Of a DNA stretch of 64,000 nt, positions 1 through 8,841 are shown piece after piece. A program made the translations under genes and the position numbers. Positions within the stretch are counted from its first letter, which is position 1. Each line of letters begins with the position of its first letter. Source of the stretch: Prosthecobacter algae (GTDB taxonomy: Bacteria; Verrucomicrobiota; Verrucomicrobiia; Verrucomicrobiales; Verrucomicrobiaceae); contig NZ_BAABIA010000006.1 in NCBI RefSeq assembly GCF_039542385.1, positions 357,265 to 421,264 on the forward strand, written 5' to 3'. The notes beneath the pieces are model-generated. The model was not told where the DNA came from, did no database searches, and saw nothing but the letters and a program-made list of their open reading frames with translations.

Positions 1-1
1 C

Positions 2-700
2 CTGGGACTGCCGGCAGCGGACCGCAGTGCGCTGGACCGGTGGGTGACGAAGCAGGTGATCCCGGCGATCAAGTGGAGCCACCCGGTGGCGCGGCAATTG
101 CTGAAGGATCTGGGAGGTGAGGTGCCGACGGACATCGAGCCGAAGAAGCTCTTGCGTGGACTGGTGGCGCAGATGCGTGCCGAGGGCCAGGAGGCGCAAG
201 CTGAAAACATGGAGAAAGAGATGCGCCACTTTCAGAAATGGGACAAGCAATGGCGGGCCTCGGGCCTGCTGGATATGCTGCGCGCCCATCTGCTGCGCAC
301 GCCGATGCCCGGTGCGGTGACGGTGGTGGGGGTGACGGCGGCGGACCTGTGTGAGGATGAGGTGAACTATTTGTTCGGCTCGGCCCTCACGGGGGGGAGG
401 CTGGCGGTGACCTCCTATGCGCGATACACAAGTGAGTTTAACCAGATGCCGCCGGAGCGGAAGAAGCTGCTGGGGCGGCTGCACAAGCAATTGCTGAGCG
501 GGATCGGCTATGCGCTGGGGGTGCCCCGGCCGACGGACCCGACGAGCGCGCGCGCCTACCCGGCGAGTCTCGCAGAGCATGATGCGAAATCTGAATACAT
601 GTCGGCCGCGTGCCGGGCGGGGTTTGAGAAGGCGCTGGGACGGAAGCTGCCGATGGAGGCGATGCCGCCGGAGATGCGCGGGCCGCTGCGACCGAAGTGA
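2..700 (+). CDS. Archaemetzincin-like protein lacking the zinc motif (5' partial)
   Basis: The reading frame is open to the left edge, so the gene begins outside the window; a GTG at 44 is only an internal candidate. The segment VTAADLCEDEVNYLFG, followed by an AVTSYARYTS-like strand and a basic helix, resembles the core of archaemetzincin metalloproteases. Where that family carries HELGHALGLP, this protein has SGIGYALGVP (around base 502), so both zinc histidines and the catalytic glutamate are replaced, and the usual Cys-rich tail is absent. Seen: the residues. Inferred: a non-catalytic member of the family. It stands alone, with repeat-bearing spacer downstream. The family assignment is from memory of the motif and is moderate. 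Confidence 0.5.
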   Translation: MGLPAADRSALDRWVTKQVIPAIKWSHPVARQLLKDLGGEVPTDIEPKKLLRGLVAQMRAEGQEAQAENMEKEMRHFQKWDKQWRASGLLDMLRAHLLRTPMPGAVTVVGVTAADLCEDEVNYLFGSALTGGRLAVTSYARYTSEFNQMPPERKKLLGRLHKQLLSGIGYALGVPRPTDPTSARAYPASLAEHDAKSEYMSAACRAGFEKALGRKLPMEAMPPEMRGPLRPK

Positions 701-996
701 GGCGGGGGACGGAGCGGTCTCTAACGATGCTTTTTGTTAGGCGGGTGAGATTCTGAGGGTGTGTTGAGCCAGCGTTTTCGCCCTGGGCTGAATTCATGGG
801 CCATTCAGGCCCGGCGGCACTTGTGGAGTGGGGCGTGAGAGTATGATGCTGCGGGGCCGCTTTCCGCACAGGGACTGTGCGGGCTACCTTGGAGGCCATC
901 CCGCGTGGACAAAATTTCCGCTGCCGAACAATCCCCTTTCTAAACTGCCCCTGAAGGGCTAAATCTCACCCCTCAGCCTGTGCTGAGACACGTCTT
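701..996. other. Spacer with one palindrome of the CCGCACAG family
   Basis: No gene is supported here. The spacer holds a TNGTTAGGC motif at 734-742 and the palindrome CCGCACAGGGACTGTGCGG at 864-882, a family that recurs six more times in the window. An antisense frame crosses it but has the composition of a shadow. Confidence 0.6.
864..882 (+). repeat. REP-like palindrome, family A
   Basis: CCGCACAGGGACTGTGCGG forms a perfect 8-bp stem around a GGA loop and is followed by GCTACC, the same context as copies at 32128, 32328, 50194 and 53865. Here only the right-hand half of the larger element seen at 50 kb is recognisable. Confidence 0.8.
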
Positions 997-1296
997 ATGA
1001 TGATCGGTCTCCTCTTAAAAATCGCGTTGGTCTGGGTGCTTGGTTCCGCCGCCTACCACATTGGCCGGGGCAGCCCCACGATGACTCCCCAGCGCTGGTG
1101 GACCTGGGCACTCTTCGGCCTGGGTCTGCAATGGCTCGTCCTCGTCCTCTCCCTCCGCGTGGACTCCCCCGACATCCCGATTGATCCCCTCTCCACCTTC
1201 ATCAACTCCGCCGGCCTCATCGCCGTCTTCGTCCTCTTCCCTGCCCTCATTTACTGGGTCATCGGCTTCACCAAACGCCCGAAAAAGCTGGAGTAA
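997..1296 (+). CDS. Small three-helix membrane protein, unknown function
   Basis: A 99-residue protein with three hydrophobic segments (about residues 4-20, 35-52 and 67-90) separated by short polar loops. Two adjacent ATG codons (997 and 1000) could start it. The last residues are basic (TKRPKKLE), which suggests a cytoplasmic C-terminus. No family is recognised. It is isolated between two repeat-bearing spacers and shows no operon partner. The hydrophobic pattern and normal codon use favour a real gene over the longer antisense frame that overlaps it. Confidence 0.6.
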   Translation: MMIGLLLKIALVWVLGSAAYHIGRGSPTMTPQRWWTWALFGLGLQWLVLVLSLRVDSPDIPIDPLSTFINSAGLIAVFVLFPALIYWVIGFTKRPKKLE

Positions 1297-1334
1297 CACC
1301 GGCCTCTCAAGGTGCCACATACCGCATGAAGCGC

Positions 1335-1428
1335 CCTGGACTGCGCCAACCCTCAGGCGCTTTCGAAAGCTCATCCATTTCTGAGCTTCCTCAGCGCCCC
1401 AAGGAGCGGGACTTGCCAAGTCCCGGCC
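1335..1428 (+). repeat. Partial family C element joined to family B palindrome
   Basis: The sequence around 1339-1370 carries the imperfect inverted repeat of the C element (GCGCCAA...CAGGCGC followed by TTTCGAAAGC), and 1407-1425 is the B palindrome CGGGACTTGCCAAGTCCCG inside CCAAGGAG...; both occur elsewhere in the window. Confidence 0.75.
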
Positions 1429-1559
1429 TTTGAACCTGCGCCTACCCTCACGGACCGTCTTCCAGAGAACGGCAAAATGATGTCGGGTAAAAGATGGATG
1501 ATCCATTTCACCTAACAATGGACGCACAATTCACACAACGCCTCCTTACCCCATCGGCA

Positions 1560-1750
1560 CTTCCCAAACCACGGGACTTGGCAAGTCCCGCTCCTTGGGG
1601 GTGTTTGTGGCGAACGCGGATCGGTAATGGGTTGGGGGCTTTTTTGACAGGATTGACATGATTTCAGGATTAACAGGAAGTGTGGCAAGGGGGTGAATGG
1701 GGGCGTGAGAGCTTATCGAAAGCGCCACAGGACTGGCGCACTCCAGGACG
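1560..1750 (-). repeat. B-E-C composite repeat mosaic
   Basis: B palindrome at 1572-1590, E segment at about 1645-1695 ending in GGAAGTGTGGCAAG, then a truncated C element on the minus strand (GCGCCACAGGACTGGCGC stem at about 1720-1737). The same order is found, more complete, at 40998-41368. Confidence 0.75.
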
Positions 1751-1762
1751 CTCCGCGCCATC

Positions 1763-1806
1763 TTGACCTTTGACCTTTGACCTTTGACCTCTTGACCTCT
1801 TGACCT
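1763..1806. repeat. TTGACC(T) microsatellite
   Basis: Seven near-tandem copies of a 7-8 bp unit (TGACCTT then TGACCTCT). It sits 28 bp beyond the stop of the minus-strand PPC gene. Related arrays lie at about 7846-7885 and 62054-62300. Confidence 0.85.
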
Positions 1807-1834
1807 CGCACTGAGCACTTTCCCCCCGCTCCCC

Positions 1835-3508
1835 TCACTTCTTCTTCTCCACCAGCAGCCATAGCACCGAGTTCCGGTCCCGCAGGGTCGTGCCGCGCAC
1901 ATCCTCGCTGCGCAAGGGGTAGTCGGCGATCATGGTCGTCAGTGGCTCCTGGGTCGTCCAGGCCTGGAACAGCAGGGGGGACTGGCTAGGCTCGGCATTC
2001 GTGGCAGCCACCAGCTTCACTTCCACATCGCCGCCCTTTTCTGGCACTGGCACCTCTGCCGCTGCAACTCCTGGGGGCAATCCGCAGACGCGTAGCACGG
2101 TTGTTTGTTTGTAGCCGTTCAGGGGCTTCACATTCACCTTCACCACTGCCGTTTTTCCAGGGGCCAGCGCGATGGGCTTGCGCTCAGGCAGGGTCACGGC
2201 AACCACCGGAGATGCCGGGGAGAGATCGAGTACGTAATGATTGTTAGGCCCGCCTTGATGAAACTGGTCCTCCACGATGATCTGGTACGCGCCATCCGCT
2301 GCCGCCGTCCAGGTCGCGTTCGGGTCTGGCTGCTCGCCCTGATCCACGGCAGTGGCCAGCACCTTGCCATCGGGGCCCTCGATGCGCAGCGTTGCATCCA
2401 GCGGCAGGCCTAGCTGGCGGGAGTACAAGCGCACCTGCCCTTTTTCGCCCTTTTTCATCGTCAGCGCATAACGATCCACATCGGCCTTGTCCGCGATTCC
2501 CCCCGCCAGCGTTAGCGTGCCCGCAGGCACCGGCGTGGACTGGGCCAATTGTTGGTTAGGCTCCTTTTCCAGCAGCGCCGGTTTCTCCACCGCCAGCACC
2601 TGGATGGGCTGCAAGGCCCCTGCCACGAGGATCTGCCGAACCTTGTCACTGCTGTTGGGCAGCGTGGTTGCATCCACCGTTAGGCCGAGCTTCTTCGCAT
2701 CCAGCCCGCTGCCCATCTGGGTGACTTCCGTCTTGCCCGTGGTGGCGATGGCCGCCGGATGCAGGTGAGTGACCACCGGCCCCGTGCTGAGATGCAGGCG
2801 ATAGACCACCGTGGGGCCGCCCGTGAACCGCACATCAGCCAGGGGCGGATGCGCAAAACCTGCGAGCTGCACTGTGTACGCCCCGTCTTTCGGCGCAGTG
2901 TAAACCAGGCGAGGATCCAGATTCCGCCCGTCGCTCACCGTCATCACGCGCAGGCCCGCAGGGTCCAGCACATGCGCCATCACATCCACGGGCGATCCCA
3001 GCGCATAGGCCTCCACCAGCGCATGCAGCGTCTGCCCCGCTTTCAGGGTCACGGTGTAGCCGTCCACATCGCCTCCCTTGTCCAGGCGGGCATTCACACA
3101 AGTGGGCAGCTTGGTCACGGCCTGGCCTTTGCCAACCATGTCGTTAGGCTCCGCCTCCGCGATTTCCGGGTGCTGGCCGATGCTGAAAACACGAGGGTCC
3201 GAGATGCCCTCTGCATTCACCGCCACGATGTGGTGCAGCCCTGGCCGCGCCTGCGCCGTCACCGTCACCTGCCACTCGCTTTTCTTACCGGTGGGCACCA
3301 GGTAAAGCCCCGGCGCATCCGTCCACAGGCGCACCGTGTCATCAAGTTTGCCCGTGGCCGTCAGCGTGAAGCTGCTGCCCACCTGCCCTCCGGCAGGAAA
3401 CAGCGCCTCCAGCTTCGGTGCCTCCGCCCACAGCGCCCCGGCACCCAGAACGATGCCGCAAAGAAGACGATGGGGCCACGCGGGCCGCAGTCCGGAAAAG
3501 GGCTTCAC
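1835..3508 (-). CDS. Secreted protein with two PPC-type (pre-peptidase C-terminal) domains
   Basis: 557 residues. An N-terminal signal peptide (LLCGIVLGAGALWAEA) is followed by an Ig-like segment and two copies of an EPN(D/Q)...GDVDGY / ADVDRY module (about residues 116-220 and 313-420), the hallmark of PPC beta-sandwich domains. The GTG start at 3508 overlaps the stop of the upstream DUF1501 gene (GTGA), so the two are translationally coupled. Such PPC proteins commonly accompany DUF1501 genes in Planctomycetes and Verrucomicrobia. The role is unknown; cell-envelope or periplasmic binding is an inference. The gene carries four GTTAGGC words (in antisense), three of them encoding PN in GPNN, EPNQ and EPND. 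Confidence 0.8.
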   Translation of the reverse strand: MKPFSGLRPAWPHRLLCGIVLGAGALWAEAPKLEALFPAGGQVGSSFTLTATGKLDDTVRLWTDAPGLYLVPTGKKSEWQVTVTAQARPGLHHIVAVNAEGISDPRVFSIGQHPEIAEAEPNDMVGKGQAVTKLPTCVNARLDKGGDVDGYTVTLKAGQTLHALVEAYALGSPVDVMAHVLDPAGLRVMTVSDGRNLDPRLVYTAPKDGAYTVQLAGFAHPPLADVRFTGGPTVVYRLHLSTGPVVTHLHPAAIATTGKTEVTQMGSGLDAKKLGLTVDATTLPNSSDKVRQILVAGALQPIQVLAVEKPALLEKEPNQQLAQSTPVPAGTLTLAGGIADKADVDRYALTMKKGEKGQVRLYSRQLGLPLDATLRIEGPDGKVLATAVDQGEQPDPNATWTAAADGAYQIIVEDQFHQGGPNNHYVLDLSPASPVVAVTLPERKPIALAPGKTAVVKVNVKPLNGYKQTTVLRVCGLPPGVAAAEVPVPEKGGDVEVKLVAATNAEPSQSPLLFQAWTTQEPLTTMIADYPLRSEDVRGTTLRDRNSVLWLLVEKKK

Positions 3509-4845
3509 GCGAAGAGCTCTTTGATGGGCTTGCCGCCATTGACGAGCTGCACGGGCCGCCCCGTGTTCGTGTGCAGCACCTGATGCGGATCAATGCCCAG
3601 CTTCGTGTACAGGGAGACGGCGAAGTCTTCCGGCGAATAGATGTTTTCAGCCGCGTAGTAGCCCTTGGGGTCGGTAGCACCGATGATTTGCCCGCCTGGA
3701 ATGCCCGCGCCTGCCATCACCACGCTCATCGCCCCTGGCCAGTGGTCGCGGCCCGAGTCCTTGTTCACCTTCGGCGTGCGGCCAAATTCACCCAGACAAA
3801 TCACCAGCGTGCTGTCCAGCATGCCACGTTGGTCCAGGTCCGTGATCAGGCCGCTCAGGCCCTGATCCAGCTTCGCCGCGTAGCCGTCCTTGAAGGTCTT
3901 GAAAATGTCGCGGTGATGATCCCACCCGCCCCAGTAGGCGACCGTGAAGGATACTCCCACTTCAGCGAGGCGACGCGCCAGCAGCAGGCGCTGGCCAAAG
4001 TCATTTTCGCCATACAGCTTGCGTGTGGCCTCCGGCTCCTTGCTCAGTTCAAAGGCCGCCTGCGCCGTGTCGGAGGTCACCAGCTCCATGCCCTGCTGGT
4101 AAAATTGATCAAAGCCCACCGTCGGATCTTCCGCCGCTTTGTGGTTGATACGCTTCAGGTTATCCAAAGAAGCGCGCAGGCTGTTGCGGCTCAGGGCACG
4201 ACCTTCGCTGATGTCCTGCGGGATCGCCAGATCGCGCACGCGAAAGGACTTGCTGCTCGGGTCGCCCCCAATCACAAAAGGTGCATGCTGCGCCCCCAGA
4301 AAATTCGGACCGCCAGAGCGAGTCACGCTCGGCAGGGTCATGTAGCCCGGCAGGCCGCCGCGCACCCCGCGCTCATGCGAGACCATGGAGCCGAACGAAG
4401 GGTGGAAGGAGACAAAGGCCCCGCAGCCCACTGGCACTGGTGTGGGCGTGCCCGTCATCAGGTAATGGTTCCCACCGCCGTGGTTCGGATCCTTGTGGCA
4501 GAGCGAGCGCAGCACCGTGAACTTATCGAAGCACTTTGCCAGCTTCGGCATCGTTTCACAGAAATGCACGCCTGGCACGCTGGTGGGGATGGACTTGAAC
4601 TCGCCCCGGATCTCACGCGGCGCATCCGGCTTCGGGTCGAAGGTCTCGTAGTGCGAAGGGCCGCCATCCAGCCAAACGAGGATGCAGTTGATCTCGTCCG
4701 GGCTCGACTTGCCCCGCGCCTGGGCTGCCTGCGCCCGCATCGCCAGGATGTCTGAAAACGCCACCCCGCCGATGGCCCCAAAGCCGATCTGCAAAAAGTC
4801 GCGACGGCCCACGCCTGCGCAGTTGTAATGAGAACCAGAATTCAC
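3505..4845 (-). CDS. DUF1501 family Tat-exported protein (sulfatase-like fold)
   Basis: 446 residues with a twin-arginine signal (RRDFLQIGFGAIGG near residue 14). It has the family's conserved stretches: LVWLDGGPSHYETFDPKP near the N-terminus, WDHHRDIF in the middle, and CLGEFGRTPK...GRDHWPGAMS followed by GIPGGQIIGATDP. DUF1501 proteins have an alkaline-phosphatase/sulfatase-like fold; the substrate is unknown. The GTG start at 4845 lies nine bases beyond the TAG stop of the flippase gene, which makes it part of that operon. The usual DUF1549/DUF1553 cytochrome partner is not next to it; the PPC gene follows instead. Confidence 0.92.
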   Translation of the reverse strand: MNSGSHYNCAGVGRRDFLQIGFGAIGGVAFSDILAMRAQAAQARGKSSPDEINCILVWLDGGPSHYETFDPKPDAPREIRGEFKSIPTSVPGVHFCETMPKLAKCFDKFTVLRSLCHKDPNHGGGNHYLMTGTPTPVPVGCGAFVSFHPSFGSMVSHERGVRGGLPGYMTLPSVTRSGGPNFLGAQHAPFVIGGDPSSKSFRVRDLAIPQDISEGRALSRNSLRASLDNLKRINHKAAEDPTVGFDQFYQQGMELVTSDTAQAAFELSKEPEATRKLYGENDFGQRLLLARRLAEVGVSFTVAYWGGWDHHRDIFKTFKDGYAAKLDQGLSGLITDLDQRGMLDSTLVICLGEFGRTPKVNKDSGRDHWPGAMSVVMAGAGIPGGQIIGATDPKGYYAAENIYSPEDFAVSLYTKLGIDPHQVLHTNTGRPVQLVNGGKPIKELFA

Positions 4846-4854
4846 TGCCCTAAC

Positions 4855-6405
4855 CTACGGCGAGGCCATCGGCGGTCTTGCGGCGGCTTTGTTCCTTTTG
4901 AAAAGAAGCCGCAGCCCCAGGTGGAACCACGTGCGCTCCTCCCGCCCCAGCAGCCCCAGCGCCAGCAGCGCAAAGAACACCGCCGACAGCGCAGCGATGC
5001 CCAGCATGATGTGCCCATAAGTCGGCACCTCCAGCCACCGCCGCACCAGCACAAAGGCCGGTACCAGCAGCAGCGTGCTGCGCCCCAGCGGCAGCCACAG
5101 GCACTCCCACGCCACCGTGCGCCAGGGCAGCCCCACCTGCCGCACCACCAGCCACGGCATGGCCACTGCATACACCAGGCTCATCACCACCAGGCTGGCC
5201 ACCGCCGCACCCACGATGCCATAAAGCCGCACCAGCAGAACGGTCAGCCCAATGTTCAGCGAGATACCCACCAGAAACGTCAATGCCAGCGGCCGATGCC
5301 GCGCCATGCTGATGAGCAAGTGCCGCGCCGGGATCTGCGCCGCCCCCAGCACATGTGGCAGGATGAGCGCCAGCAGCACCGGAGTAGCCGCCGCCGCCTG
5401 CTGCGGCACCCAGCGTTTCAAAAAGGCCGGCCCCACTGCCCAAAGGATGCCGCCCCCGATCACCGCCACCTGCACCGAGATGCGCGAGGCCGCAATGAAC
5501 CCCCGCTCCAGCCCGCTGCGATTCCCCGCCCCGTCCAATTGACTGAAGGTGGAAAGCAACTGCGCCCCCACAATGGCATAGGCCACATCATAAAACATGA
5601 TCGCAAACTTCTGCCCCAGCGAGTAGATGCCCGAGGCCGCGCTGCTGATCACCGCCGCCAAAATGAAAATGTCCGTGCCGCTGAAATTGATGCGCTCGCT
5701 CGTCGTCAGCAGGTAGCTCCAGCGGGAAAAGATCAGCAGCTCCCGCGCCTTCCCCCGCCGCGCCCAGTGCCAGCGCACCAGTGGGAAAAACGAGCGGTCC
5801 ATCAGCGCCATCAGCACCAGCTCCCCCAGCCCGCCAAAGGCATGGATCCACGCCACTGTCACCAGCCCCCGCCCGCTGCGCAGCGCCCAGGCCACCAGCG
5901 CCGTGCACACCAGTACCCGCAGGATGGCCGCCACCGCGATGAGGTCCCGCCGGAGCTGGCTCTGCAAATGCACCAGGATGGGCCGCACCAACCAAAACGC
6001 CAGCGAGCTGAGCGTCAGCGCCATCACCACCGATCGCGCCTCCGCAAGATCATGCACGTCCGAAAGGAACCACGGCAGCGCCACCCACGTGATGGCCCCG
6101 GCCACCTGCGCGATGAAGCCGATGATCAGCATCCCCACCGTCCCCGTGCTGGCCGTGTGCCGCAGGTCCTCCACATCCCCATTGCCGATGGACCGGGCCA
6201 AAAAGCGCGGCATCGAGGTGGACAGCCCCAAGTCTAGTAGCAGGAACTGCGAAAAAATCCCCACCAGGATGCCCCACAGGCCAAAGCCATTTTCCCCCAG
6301 ATGGTAGACCATCAGGGGCGTGACCCACAATCCACAGCCGAGCCGGACAACCTGCTCAATCACGTGCATCGCGGATCCGCGCACGATTTTGGGCATCAAG
6401 CTCAT
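4855..6405 (-). CDS. Polysaccharide/oligosaccharide flippase (MVF/MATE-like, Wzx type)
   Basis: 516 residues with about 14 hydrophobic helices in the even pattern of the MOP superfamily, including the N-terminal YHLGENGFGLWGI signature near residue 34, typical of Wzx-like transporters. It should move lipid-linked glycans across the inner membrane. Its ATG overlaps the stop of the upstream SGNH hydrolase gene (ATGA), and the DUF1501 gene starts nine bases after its stop. The pairing with an SGNH hydrolase points to envelope or exopolysaccharide assembly. No glycosyltransferases are in this cluster, so the glycan is unknown. Confidence 0.88.
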   Translation of the reverse strand: MSLMPKIVRGSAMHVIEQVVRLGCGLWVTPLMVYHLGENGFGLWGILVGIFSQFLLLDLGLSTSMPRFLARSIGNGDVEDLRHTASTGTVGMLIIGFIAQVAGAITWVALPWFLSDVHDLAEARSVVMALTLSSLAFWLVRPILVHLQSQLRRDLIAVAAILRVLVCTALVAWALRSGRGLVTVAWIHAFGGLGELVLMALMDRSFFPLVRWHWARRGKARELLIFSRWSYLLTTSERINFSGTDIFILAAVISSAASGIYSLGQKFAIMFYDVAYAIVGAQLLSTFSQLDGAGNRSGLERGFIAASRISVQVAVIGGGILWAVGPAFLKRWVPQQAAAATPVLLALILPHVLGAAQIPARHLLISMARHRPLALTFLVGISLNIGLTVLLVRLYGIVGAAVASLVVMSLVYAVAMPWLVVRQVGLPWRTVAWECLWLPLGRSTLLLVPAFVLVRRWLEVPTYGHIMLGIAALSAVFFALLALGLLGREERTWFHLGLRLLFKRNKAAARPPMASP

Positions 6406-7796
6406 GGTCGGGTCGTCATCTCCAGTCTGCCTGTTTTCGCATTTTCAAAATGTTTTGCAAGCAGTTCACCGATCAAACGCGCCCCTTCCGCATTCAGGTG
6501 AGTATCGAGAATGAGATTATACACTGGTGTCCCCTTTTCCGCAGCCCCCCTCAGCACCGGGCAGGCATCGATGAAGGCCATCCCCTGCCCCGCGCAAAAC
6601 TCCCGCAGGTGCTGCGGCAGTGTCCCCGGCACCCAGGCCCGCGTCGTCGCATCCGCCTCAGGCCGATACCGCACCAGACCGTGGTACGTGCGGTTGTTTG
6701 CCGGAATATAGAGCAGCGCAGGCTCCAGCTTCAGCTCCCGGCAGGCCTCGGCAAACTGGCGGATGGCCCCCTCCATCACCGCCATCTGCTCCCGCGTCGC
6801 CGTCTCCGGGTCCAGCGGCATGGGCGGGGCCCGCATCATCAGCGGCGTCTCCTTTTCACCCGCCGTCAGCCAGGCATTCTGGTAACTCACCGCCTGGGGG
6901 CGCATCAGCAGATGCCGCGCCACCTGATAGCCCGCCTTCACCAGCGAAATCTGCGGCTGCGGCTCCCGCAGCGGTCGCCAGCCCGTGCGTCGGTGCCGCT
7001 CCAGATCCGCCTGCTCCTCCGCCGTATCCAGGATGTCATTGCCATCGTAAAAGGCCAGCACCGCCTGCCGCGTGGACGGCCCTTTACCAAACCGCCGCAG
7101 GTACTCCCCATGCGCCAGCGTGCCCGTATTGCACACGCCCAGATTCCGCACCACCACCCCGCTGCGCTGCGCCGCCACGGTGGTGAACATCTGCTCCTCC
7201 GGCAGCGCCCCGCACTCCGTGAAGGAATCTCCCACCACCACCGCCTGCCAATCCTTCAGACCTTCCGGATTGCGAAAGCCGTCCGCATCATACCGCGTCG
7301 TGATCTCCGCCTCCTCCTCATAGGCCGCATCCGTGCCGTGATTGATCTTCAAAAACGTCGCCAAGGGTCGCCCCGTCCACGTCAGCGGCCCCGCCCGCGT
7401 GAAAAAGATCTCCCCCACGGGCCGGTCCGGCATGCGCAGGCACAGGGGGTAATGCGCCCGAGGATCATCCGTCTGGCCCGTCAGATTGTTGAAATTCACC
7501 CCCGCTAGGCGGCATCCGCCCTCCACTACGCCCAGCATCAGCACAAACACCAGCCCATTGCCCGTCACCCATCGCTGCGCCCGCAGCAGCCGCCCCTCCG
7601 GCAAAAAAGCCGCCAGTGCCGCCCACAGCAAACCGCCCAGCAACGCTGCGACGCAGAGCCAAAACAGCAGCGACCGCTCCCCCGTCCCCACCATGATCCA
7701 GCCTGCCGCACCCGCCAAAGTCACCCCCAGCCCAGCCCCCAGCGCCAGCCCACGCTGCGCCCCCCTGCCAGTATTGTGCGACCCCGTTTGATCCAT
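6402..7796 (-). CDS. Membrane-anchored SGNH/GDSL hydrolase-like protein
   Basis: 464 residues from the ATG at 7796, chosen because GGAGGG lies five bases upstream; a longer frame to 7862 reads through a GGTCAA repeat and is not credible. Two or three N-terminal hydrophobic helices (to about residue 85) precede a periplasmic SGNH domain: block I VVVGDSFTECG, a GNDILD block, and a C-terminal DTHLNAEGARLIGELL block with the catalytic Asp/His pair. Such proteins often add or remove acyl groups on exported polysaccharides, which fits its coupling to the flippase downstream. The exact substrate cannot be told. Confidence 0.82.
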   Translation of the reverse strand: MDQTGSHNTGRGAQRGLALGAGLGVTLAGAAGWIMVGTGERSLLFWLCVAALLGGLLWAALAAFLPEGRLLRAQRWVTGNGLVFVLMLGVVEGGCRLAGVNFNNLTGQTDDPRAHYPLCLRMPDRPVGEIFFTRAGPLTWTGRPLATFLKINHGTDAAYEEEAEITTRYDADGFRNPEGLKDWQAVVVGDSFTECGALPEEQMFTTVAAQRSGVVVRNLGVCNTGTLAHGEYLRRFGKGPSTRQAVLAFYDGNDILDTAEEQADLERHRRTGWRPLREPQPQISLVKAGYQVARHLLMRPQAVSYQNAWLTAGEKETPLMMRAPPMPLDPETATREQMAVMEGAIRQFAEACRELKLEPALLYIPANNRTYHGLVRYRPEADATTRAWVPGTLPQHLREFCAGQGMAFIDACPVLRGAAEKGTPVYNLILDTHLNAEGARLIGELLAKHFENAKTGRLEMTTRP

Positions 7797-7845
7797 GTTT
7801 CCCTCCAGCATAGGCACCCCACCCAGGCCGTCAAGGGGGACGGGA

Positions 7846-7885
7846 AAGGGGTCAAGGGTCAAGGGTCAAGGGTCAAGGGAGTCAA
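7846..7885. repeat. GGGTCAA microsatellite upstream of the SGNH hydrolase gene
   Basis: About five 7-bp copies of GGGTCAA, the same word family as the arrays at 1763 and 62054. It lies 50 bp upstream of the chosen start at 7796, where the leader or promoter of the operon would be. Confidence 0.85.
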
Positions 7886-7898
7886 GCCGCGCGGAGCG

Positions 7899-8630
7899 TC
7901 CAGGACTGCGCCAGTCCTCTGGCGCTTTCGAATTGTCTCTCGGCCTCCGTTCGCCATGGAGCGCGGGCGTCCCGCCTGCCGTTTCCTGCGTCCTCGCGGG
8001 AAACCGTTCTCCCACCCCGCAGCCCATGCCTCGCACCCCGCAGCAGCCACCTCAGTTAACGGTCTTCGGCGGGACGCCGAACACAGCACGCGAGACGCGT
8101 GCGCTCCATCTCAATCCCATGCCAGCGCAGCTACATTGCCGCCGCGAAGCGTCCTGGACTGCGCCAGTCCTCTGGCGCTTTCGAAAAGGTCTCACGCCTC
8201 CGTTCGCCATGGAGCGCGGGCGTCCCGCCTGCCGTTTCCTGCGTCCTCGCGGGAAACCGTTCTCCCACCCCGCAGCCCATGCCTCGCACCCCGCAGCAGC
8301 CACCTCGGTTCACGGTCTTCGGCGGGACGCCGAACACAGCACGCGAGACGCGTGCGCTCCATCTCAATCCCATGCCAGCGCAGCTACATTGCCGCCGCGA
8401 AGCGTCCTGGACTGCGCCAGTCCTCTGGCGCTTTCGAAAAGGTCTCACGCCTCCGTTCGCTATGGAGCGCGGGCGTCCCGCCTGCCGTTTCCTGCGTCCT
8501 CGCGGGAAACCGTTCTCCCACCCCGCAGCCCATGCCTCGCACCCCGCAGCAGCCACCTCAGTTCACGGTCTTCGGCGGGACGCCAAAGACAGCACGCGAG
8601 ACGCGTGCGCTCCGTCTAAAACCGTCGTTC
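7899..8630 (+). repeat. Three tandem copies of a 253-bp family C element
   Basis: Unit starts at about 7899, 8151 and 8404, spaced 252-253 bp, with only scattered substitutions; the last unit is incomplete. Each unit contains two hairpin-forming palindromes, GCGCCAGTCCTCTGGCGC and CTTCGGCGGGACGCCGAAG (the latter slightly altered in copy three). Single copies lie at 31310 and, inverted, at 41131. Long open frames cross the array in several phases, but they repeat with the DNA and are not supported as genes. Confidence 0.92.
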
Positions 8631-8685
8631 GCCGGTTGCCACACTTCCTGCCCACTCCCTCAAGCAGCGTCCGCCCCATCGCCCC

Positions 8686-8724
8686 CCAAACCACGGGACT
8701 TGGCAAGTCCCGCTCCTTGGGGGT
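8686..8724 (+). repeat. Family B palindromic repeat
   Basis: The palindrome CGGGACTTGGCAAGTCCCG at 8694-8712 within the longer CCAAACCA...CTCCTTGGGG context shared with the copies at 1572 and 31826. Confidence 0.85.
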
Positions 8725-8810
8725 CTGCCCCATCATCGCCCCCCTTCCGTGTCTTCCGAATCTTTCGTGGTTGAAAAAAAACCTGCGCCCGACCTAACAA
8801 AAAGCGCATC

Positions 8811-8841
8811 AAAAAAGGGTGTCTTCATCGAAGACACCCTT
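8811..8841 (-). terminator. Rho-independent terminator of the Pro/Gln-rich protein gene
   Basis: A perfect 12-bp stem (AAGGGTGTCTTC paired with GAAGACACCCTT) around a 3-nt loop, followed on the minus strand by a run of six T. It lies about 55 bp beyond the stop at 8896. Confidence 0.9.

Larger units (their letters stand above)
1297..1834. other. Repeat-filled spacer (families B, C, E and TTGACC microsatellite)
   Basis: No gene is supported. In order the spacer holds a partial family-C element, a family-B palindrome, a second B palindrome, an E segment (GGATTAACAGG type), a partial C element on the opposite strand, and a TGACCT-type microsatellite next to the end of the minus-strand gene that follows. 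Confidence 0.7.

Noticed and set aside
7776-8797. Several long overlapping frames across the tandem 253-bp repeats
   Set aside because: They repeat in step with the DNA, exist in multiple frames and strands, and end in unrelated sequence.
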